A stretch of 64,000 bases of DNA from JACVRM01 sp963839815 (lineage in GTDB: Bacteria; Actinomycetota; Thermoleophilia; Gaiellales; Gaiellaceae). Positions 59,397 through 64,000 of the stretch are shown here, one piece after another. The notes below the pieces were generated by a model. The model was not told the origin of the DNA. It did not search any database and saw only the letters and a program-made list of their open reading frames with translations. Positions within the stretch are counted from its first letter, which is position 1; each line of letters opens with the position of its first letter. Both the position numbers and the translations under genes were made by a program. Where the stretch lies: contig CAWIWF010000008.1 in NCBI GenBank assembly GCA_963839815.1, positions 186,001 through 250,000 on the forward strand. Direction: 5' to 3'.

Positions 59397-60811
59397 GCTG
59401 GGAGCCCGTGATCGGCCTGGAGATCCACATCCACCTGAAGACGCGGACGAAGATGTTCTGCCGGTGCGCGGTCGCGTACGGCGACGACCCGAACACGAAC
59501 ACGTGCCCCGTGTGCCTCGGACATCCGGGATCGCTGCCCGTTCCGAACGGGCGCGCGGTCGAGTGGACGATCAAGCTCGGGCACGCCCTCGGCTGCCGGA
59601 TCGCCGAGCGGGCGGTCTTCCACCGCAAGCACTACTTCTACCCCGACCTGCCGAAGGGCTACCAGATCTCGCAGTACGACGAACCCCTCTGCATCGACGG
59701 GCGCGTGCTCGTCCCGGGGCCCGAGGGCGACGCCGAGGTCGGGATCGTGCGCGCCCACCTCGAGGAGGACGCCGCCAAGAACGTCCACGTCGGCGGCTCC
59801 GGCGGCCGCATCCACGGAGCCGGGCACACGCTCGTCGACTTCAACCGCGGCGGGACGCCGCTCGTCGAGATCGTCACGCAGCCCGACCTCCGCTCCCCAG
59901 ACCAGGCCCGCCGCTTCCTGCAGCTCCTCCGCCAGACCGTGGTCGAGCTCGGCATCTCGGACGCGGAGATGGAGAAGGGATCGCTCCGCTTCGACGTCAA
60001 CGTCTCGATCCGCCCGCAGGGCTCCGACGAGCTGAGGACGCGCACCGAGCTGAAGAACATGAACTCGTTCGCCTTCGCCGCGCGCGGCATCGAGCGGGAG
60101 GTCCAGCGCCAGATCGGCATCTACGAGTCCGGCGGCGTTGTCGAGCAGGAGACCCTGCACTTCGACCCGGATCACGAGTCGGCGCCGCCCCTGCGCTCGA
60201 AGGAGGAGGCGGAGGACTACCGCTACTTCGCCGAGCCTGACCTGGTGCCGCTCGCGCCGCCCCCCGAGCTGGTCCAGCGGCTGCGCGCGGAGGTGCCCGA
60301 GGCGCCGGGGGCGCGCATCCGCCGTTTCGAGGACCGCTACGGGCTGCCCTTCTACGACGCCGACGTCCTCAACGGGTCGCTCGGGCTTGCCGCCCTGTTC
60401 GAGCGGGTGGCCGAGAGCGGAGTGGACGCGAAGGCGGTTTCGAACGTGCTCATGAACGAGTTCGCCCGGGCCGGCGTCGACCCGGGCGCCGTCGACGGCG
60501 CCGAGCTGGCCAGGCTGATCGACGCACGCGCGCGCATCCCGCGGGAGCGCTTTACCGAGGCCCTCGCCGAGAGCGGCGCGCCCGGCTTCTCGGCCGACGC
60601 CTACCTCGCCGACGAGCTGGTGGCCGACGCGTCGGAGCTGGGGCCGCTCGTCGACCGCATCCTGGTCGCCAACGAGGACGAGGTGGCCGCCTACCGCGCC
60701 GGCAAGCACGGGCTGCTCGGCTTCTTCGTCGGCCAGGTGATGCGCGAGACCCAGGGCAAGGCAGATCCGCGCGTCGTCAACGAGCTCGTGCGCGAGAAGC
60801 TCGGCGCGTGA
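59393..60811 (+). CDS. gatB: Asp/Glu-tRNA amidotransferase subunit B
   Basis: Kinase/tRNA-binding subunit, 472 residues. WEPVIGLEIHIHLKTRTKMF starts the cradle domain; CRCAVAYGDDPNTNTCPVCL provides the zinc Cys residues (about 24-43). FYPDLPKGYQISQYDEPLC, GGTPLVEIVTQPDLRSPDQA and RFDVNVSIRPQG complete the ATP site. The C-terminal YqeY-like tail ends GFFVGQVMRETQGKADPRVV. The frame is intact. Translationally coupled to gatA. Confidence 0.95.
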   Translation: MSWEPVIGLEIHIHLKTRTKMFCRCAVAYGDDPNTNTCPVCLGHPGSLPVPNGRAVEWTIKLGHALGCRIAERAVFHRKHYFYPDLPKGYQISQYDEPLCIDGRVLVPGPEGDAEVGIVRAHLEEDAAKNVHVGGSGGRIHGAGHTLVDFNRGGTPLVEIVTQPDLRSPDQARRFLQLLRQTVVELGISDAEMEKGSLRFDVNVSIRPQGSDELRTRTELKNMNSFAFAARGIEREVQRQIGIYESGGVVEQETLHFDPDHESAPPLRSKEEAEDYRYFAEPDLVPLAPPPELVQRLRAEVPEAPGARIRRFEDRYGLPFYDADVLNGSLGLAALFERVAESGVDAKAVSNVLMNEFARAGVDPGAVDGAELARLIDARARIPRERFTEALAESGAPGFSADAYLADELVADASELGPLVDRILVANEDEVAAYRAGKHGLLGFFVGQVMRETQGKADPRVVNELVREKLGA

Positions 60812-60815
60812 GCCG

Positions 60816-61232
60816 GTGAAGCACGCGACCGAGTACCTCTCCTTCGAGACGCCGCACCGGCGCGACTACGTGAACATCACCGAGCAGGTGGAGCAGGTCG
60901 TCCGCCGGTCCGGCATCGAGCACGGTCTCTGCCTTGTCAACCCGATGCACATCACCGCAGCCGTGTACGTCAACGACGACGAGCGGGGCCTCATCGCCGA
61001 CCTCGACGAATGGCTCGAGCGGCTGGCGCCGCACGAGCCGACCGATGCGTACCGGCACAACAACGGCGAGGACAACGCCGACGCGCACCTCAAGCGGCAC
61101 CTGATGAGTCACCAGGTCGTGCTGCCGATCACCGACGGAACGCTCGACCTCGGCCCGTGGGAGCAGGTCTTCTACGCCGAGTTCGACGGCCGGCGCCGCA
61201 AGCGAGTCGTGGTCAAGGCGATCGGCGAGTAG
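60816..61232 (+). CDS. YjbQ / UPF0047 family protein (138 aa)
   Basis: TEYLSFETPHRRDYVNITEQ and the conserved GLCLVNPMHITAAVYVNDDE precede the metal-site region HNNGEDNADAHLKRHLMSHQ (about residues 85-104). LDLGPWEQVFYAEFDGRRRK ends the fold. Members have thiamine-phosphate synthase-like side activity in E. coli YjbQ; the physiological role is uncertain. Starts four bases after the gatB stop with only a weak ribosome-binding site, so probably coupled. Confidence 0.88.
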   Translation: MKHATEYLSFETPHRRDYVNITEQVEQVVRRSGIEHGLCLVNPMHITAAVYVNDDERGLIADLDEWLERLAPHEPTDAYRHNNGEDNADAHLKRHLMSHQVVLPITDGTLDLGPWEQVFYAEFDGRRRKRVVVKAIGE

Positions 61233-61264
61233 CCGGCGCGGGCTCTGCCGGGGCGGCCGCTCAG

Positions 61265-61301
61265 CCACCCAGATTCACGCGCGCGCCCCCGCCCTGGGTG
61301 G
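61265..61301 (+). terminator. terminator-like hairpin after yjbQ
   Basis: 8-bp perfect inverted repeat CCACCCAG (61265-61272) with CTGGGTGG (61294-61301), GC-rich loop, followed by GGCTTTGG. The rest of 61302-61498 shows no gene. Confidence 0.55.
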
Positions 61302-61498
61302 GGCTTTGGCCACCCTCATCTCGCGGCTGACGCTAGCGAGAGGTGTCGCACGCGTGCGTGACGAGACCGTGCCGATTCTGCACCGGAGAGTCGGGCGAGG
61401 CGCTGCGGGGCTCCGCCGGCGCCGATCGCGAGCGCCGCGGGCGCAGGCCCCGGAGCGCCCGCCGCCCGGGGGGCGGCAGGCGCAGTCCGAGACAGTCC

Positions 61499-62059
61499 CT
61501 AGATCAGGCCGCAGAAGCGGGCGGTGTTGGGCCACGGGTAGAACCCACGGCCGGCGCGCAGGGCGCGCTCCGCCACCCACATCTGCTCGATCGGCGTCCA
61601 GTTGTTCGCCGTGCCCTTCCGCCGCAGCAGGTCGGCCCCGTACGTCCGCTGGAAGCTGATGTCCATCTGCAGCCCCCCGTAGTACGGCGCGTTCGGATCC
61701 TTCCACGCTCCCTCGTAGCGCTGGATGCAGCGCCAGGCGGACTCGTTCGGCGGATTGACGACCCTGCGGTAGGCGCGTCCAGCGCGCTTGCGCCAGAGGT
61801 TCCGGATCCAGGTGCGGTACGGATCCTTCGCCCAGCGCTCGTGGCTGTGGCTCGTCGTCCGGGGGACGCGCATCAGCCGCTGCCAGCGCCAGGTCTCGCC
61901 GCGCCAGTAGCGGATCTGCTTGGTCACCACGGCGGCGCGTGCGTCCGCCTCGGGTCGGGCGTCCACCTGCGGGCGGGAGACCGCCCCGGCCGGGCTACCG
62001 ACCTGCGTGGCGGCCGCGACCCCCACGGCAAGCAGCAACAGCAGTATTCCTCTTCTCAT
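61499..62059 (-). CDS. secreted lysozyme/transglycosylase-like protein (186 aa)
   Basis: A signal peptide (GILLLLLAVGVAAATQVGSP) leads, through a basic middle, to a C-terminal domain. NESAWRCIQRYEGAWKDPNA and YYGGLQMDISFQRTYGADLL place a catalytic Glu (in YEG) and the GGLQM strand as in resuscitation-promoting-factor / transglycosylase-like domains. QMWVAERALRAGRGFYPWPN closes it with a second Cys (ARFCGL). It would cut peptidoglycan glycan strands. AAGGGG precedes ATG 62059. Confidence 0.8.
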   Translation of the reverse strand: MRRGILLLLLAVGVAAATQVGSPAGAVSRPQVDARPEADARAAVVTKQIRYWRGETWRWQRLMRVPRTTSHSHERWAKDPYRTWIRNLWRKRAGRAYRRVVNPPNESAWRCIQRYEGAWKDPNAPYYGGLQMDISFQRTYGADLLRRKGTANNWTPIEQMWVAERALRAGRGFYPWPNTARFCGLI

Positions 62060-62226
62060 CAGACCCCTTAGCTCTCGGGAACATGGGTCGCCGGCGGGCA
62101 CCTGCCGCGCCGGCAACGGGGAAAACGGCGCGTCGAAGCCACGCCGAAGCCCCTCGTTGTTCTCGTTCGGACGTGAGACGAAACCTCACCTCCGAAGTTA
62201 GGGGGCAGCGGACTAAGCTCCGCTCC

Positions 62227-62649
62227 GTGGCCAGCACCGCCGATACGGTCGACACGCTCGGCCGGCTCTCGCTGTTCGCCGACCTCTCGCTTCCTGCGCT
62301 CGAGCAGGTCGCGCACACGCTCGGCGAGGCCGCATTTCCCGCGGAGACGCGGGTGCTCCGGCGGGGGCTGTCGGGCCCGGCCTTCTATGTCATCCGCGAC
62401 GGGGAGGCCTCGGTCTCGATCGACGGCCGCGAGCTCGCGCGGCTCGGCCGCGGCGACTTCTTCGGCGAGATCTCCGTGCTGACGGGCCAGCCGCCTGCGG
62501 CGGACGTGGTCGCCACGTCGCTCCTGCGCTGCTTCACGCTGCCCGGCCCGGAGGTGCAGGAGTTCCTGCTGGCGCACCCGTCCGTGATGCTCCGCATGCT
62601 GCAGGCAGAGGCGCGCCGGCTCCGCGTCGCCAACACCTGGCGCGGGTGA
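62227..62649 (+). CDS. cyclic-nucleotide-binding (cNMP/CRP-type) domain protein (140 aa)
   Basis: A bare cNMP domain: LFADLSLPALEQVAHTLGEA, FYVIRDGEASVSIDGRELAR, RLGRGDFFGEISVLTGQPPA with the phosphate cassette FGEISVLTGQPPAADVVA (usually FGExALLxxxPRxATV). It has no helix-turn-helix, so it is a sensor rather than a transcription factor. GTG 62227 is leaderless (TAAGCT 62214-62219, 7 bases upstream). Its stop overlaps the next start (GTGA), tying it to the flavoprotein; some thioredoxin-reductase-like enzymes carry such a domain fused. Confidence 0.82.
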   Translation: MASTADTVDTLGRLSLFADLSLPALEQVAHTLGEAAFPAETRVLRRGLSGPAFYVIRDGEASVSIDGRELARLGRGDFFGEISVLTGQPPAADVVATSLLRCFTLPGPEVQEFLLAHPSVMLRMLQAEARRLRVANTWRG

Positions 62650-64000
62650 ACGAGCGCCCCTATCCGCCCGGCGACTACGGCGTCGTCGTCGTCGGCAGCG
62701 GCCCGGGCGGCCTGCAGACGGGCTACAGCCTCGGGAGGCTCGGCGTCAACCACGCCGTCATCTCCGCGGACGAGGCGCCGGGAGGCATGTTCCGCCGCCT
62801 GCCCATCTTCGAGCGGCTGATCAGCTGGACGAAGCCGGACGCGCCCGTCGACCGGCAGTCGCGCGAGTTCGAGCGCTACGACCACAACAGCCTGCTCGCC
62901 GAGGAGCCCGAGAACCGTGGCCTGGTCGCCCAGTTCATGGACCGCACCTTCGACGTCCCCTCGCGGGCCGAGATGGAGGCCGGTCTCGAGGCCTTCGCGA
63001 CCCGCACCGGCACCGAGGTTCGCTACGGCTGTGCCTGGCGCTCGACGCGTCGCGAGGCGGACGGGACGCTCGTGCTCGAGACCGACGACGGCGAGTACCG
63101 GTGCCGCGCAGCCGTGTTCGCCCTGGGGGTGACCGAGCCCTGGAGGCCGGCCATGCCCGGGATCGAGGACGCTCCGCACTACGTGGAGACTCGGCCGCCC
63201 GCCGAGTACCGGGGTCGCCGCGTCGCCATCATCGGCAAGCGCAACTCGGGCTTCGAGGTCGCCAACGGCCTGCTCCCCTGGGCGTCGGAGGTGATCCTGC
63301 TCTCGCCACGGCCCGTGCAGACGGCCTCGTTCGCCCTGACGCCGATCCGCGCCCGCTACCTGCAGCCGTACGACGAGTACGCGCGCGGCGCAGCGGGTGC
63401 GTACGTGCTCGATGCGGCGATCGAGCGCATCGAACGGGTGGACAGCGCCTACCGCATAGTCGCGCAGGGCACCACCCGGCCGGGCGCGCTCACGGTCGAG
63501 GCAGACGATCTCATCATCGCGACCGGCTTCCGCACTCCGCTCCGCGACCTGCCCGAGCTGGGCGTGGCCACGGTAGGCGACGGGCGCGTGGCCGCGCAGA
63601 CCCCCTTCTTCGAGAGCGTCTCGGCACCGGGCGTGTACTTCGCCGGGAACGCGACTCAGGGGGCGACGGGGATGCTGAAGACGGAGCAGGCTGGCAGCTC
63701 GAGCTCGGTCGGAGGCTTTCGCTACAACGCGCGGCTGCTTGCGCAGCACATCGCCGAGCGCCACTTCGGCCGGCGGCGGGAGTGTCCGCTCGTCGACCCC
63801 GCCCACGTCGTCCCGTACCTGCTGGCGGAGCTGACGCACTCCTCCGATCTGTGGGTGCAGCGCGGCTACCTGGCCCGCGTCCTGACCTTCGGGGAGGACG
63901 GCATCCGCGACCGGGGCATCGAGCCGCTGACGCACTTCGTCGACGAGGCCGGCCCCGACGCGCTCGCAGCCGTGGTCGAGCTCCGCCAGGACGCCTCGAT
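62646..64000 (+). CDS. FAD/NAD(P)-dependent oxidoreductase, cut by window end
   Basis: About 451 residues are visible without a stop. GVVVVGSGPGGLQTGYSLGR (about residues 12-31) binds FAD; RVAIIGKRNSGFEVANGLLP (about 192-211) is a second nucleotide loop with the Ser of GKRNSGFE in place of the usual Gly; LIIATGFRTPLRDLPELG and APGVYFAGNATQGATGM are the late FAD motifs. It resembles flavin monooxygenase/thioredoxin-reductase-type proteins. It is translationally coupled to the cNMP-domain protein, suggesting control by cyclic nucleotide. The C-terminus lies outside the window. Confidence 0.85.
   Translation, partial: MNERPYPPGDYGVVVVGSGPGGLQTGYSLGRLGVNHAVISADEAPGGMFRRLPIFERLISWTKPDAPVDRQSREFERYDHNSLLAEEPENRGLVAQFMDRTFDVPSRAEMEAGLEAFATRTGTEVRYGCAWRSTRREADGTLVLETDDGEYRCRAAVFALGVTEPWRPAMPGIEDAPHYVETRPPAEYRGRRVAIIGKRNSGFEVANGLLPWASEVILLSPRPVQTASFALTPIRARYLQPYDEYARGAAGAYVLDAAIERIERVDSAYRIVAQGTTRPGALTVEADDLIIATGFRTPLRDLPELGVATVGDGRVAAQTPFFESVSAPGVYFAGNATQGATGMLKTEQAGSSSSVGGFRYNARLLAQHIAERHFGRRRECPLVDPAHVVPYLLAELTHSSDLWVQRGYLARVLTFGEDGIRDRGIEPLTHFVDEAGPDALAAVVELRQDAS

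Noticed and set aside
61345..61372. A possible seventh copy of the promoter element (CGCACGCGTGCG followed by TGCCGA).
   Set aside because: The box lacks CACAGA, there are no upstream 11-bp units and the -10 position reads TGCCGA rather than TAnnnT.

Overview
The window is chromosomal DNA of a very GC-rich bacterium, most likely an actinomycete-type organism (phylum Actinomycetota). A deep-branching lineage such as Thermoleophilia is my guess, not something the sequence proves. The clues are dense GC-rich coding on both strands, many GTG starts, -10 boxes of the form TANNNT placed 6-9 bases before the start codon (leaderless genes), a WhiG/FliA-type sigma factor, tRNA genes without an encoded CCA end, and DUF58/MoxR and cupredoxin gene sets common in that phylum. 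There is no rRNA, phage, transposase or CRISPR array.

Layout. 0-9 kb is a leucine / branched-chain catabolism island: the start of an acyl-CoA dehydrogenase, leucyl aminopeptidase, an SCP2-like protein, both subunits of a methylcrotonyl-CoA-type carboxylase, an enoyl-CoA hydratase and, between them, a DapA-family/flavin-oxidase pair. 9-16 kb holds a LysE exporter, moeA, a secreted glycosidase and a secreted/NlpC-like/lipoprotein operon. 15.6-20.2 kb is a minus-strand block of membrane, cupredoxin and thioredoxin-like envelope proteins. 20-31 kb carries tRNA-Trp, a WhiG-type sigma factor, an EF-G paralogue, an aldehyde dehydrogenase, RNase H and small proteins. 31-40 kb has tRNA-Gly, a CAP-domain protein, an RTX-like protein, a six-gene DUF4129/MoxR/DUF58 operon and tRNA-Cys. 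40-43.3 kb is a compact operon of a COG1964/Tes-like radical SAM enzyme, a methyltransferase and a CDP-alcohol phosphatidyltransferase, which looks like an uncharacterised lipid-modifying pathway. 43-56 kb mixes flavoenzymes, GH15 glucoamylase/trehalase, an ECF sigma factor, an anti-sigma-like zinc finger, a large fibronectin-like secreted protein, a class I HMG-CoA reductase and a ferritin-like protein. 56-61 kb is housekeeping: folD, csp, gatC, gatA, gatB and yjbQ. 61-64 kb has a lysozyme-like secreted protein and a cNMP-domain/flavoprotein pair cut by the right edge.

Two signals stand out beyond the genes. First, six plus-strand copies of one promoter-like element lie in intergenic DNA, with tandem 11-bp repeats ending in CACAGACG and a TANNNT -10 box always exactly 25 bp from the start of the last repeat. 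The copies before rnhA and gatA also share a leader hairpin with a compensatory base-pair change. Second, the 40-43 kb operon described above. Separately, the first 3.9 kb is riddled with small indels and about eight other genes carry single frameshifts, including gatA. This pattern fits uncorrected sequencing errors better than real pseudogenes.
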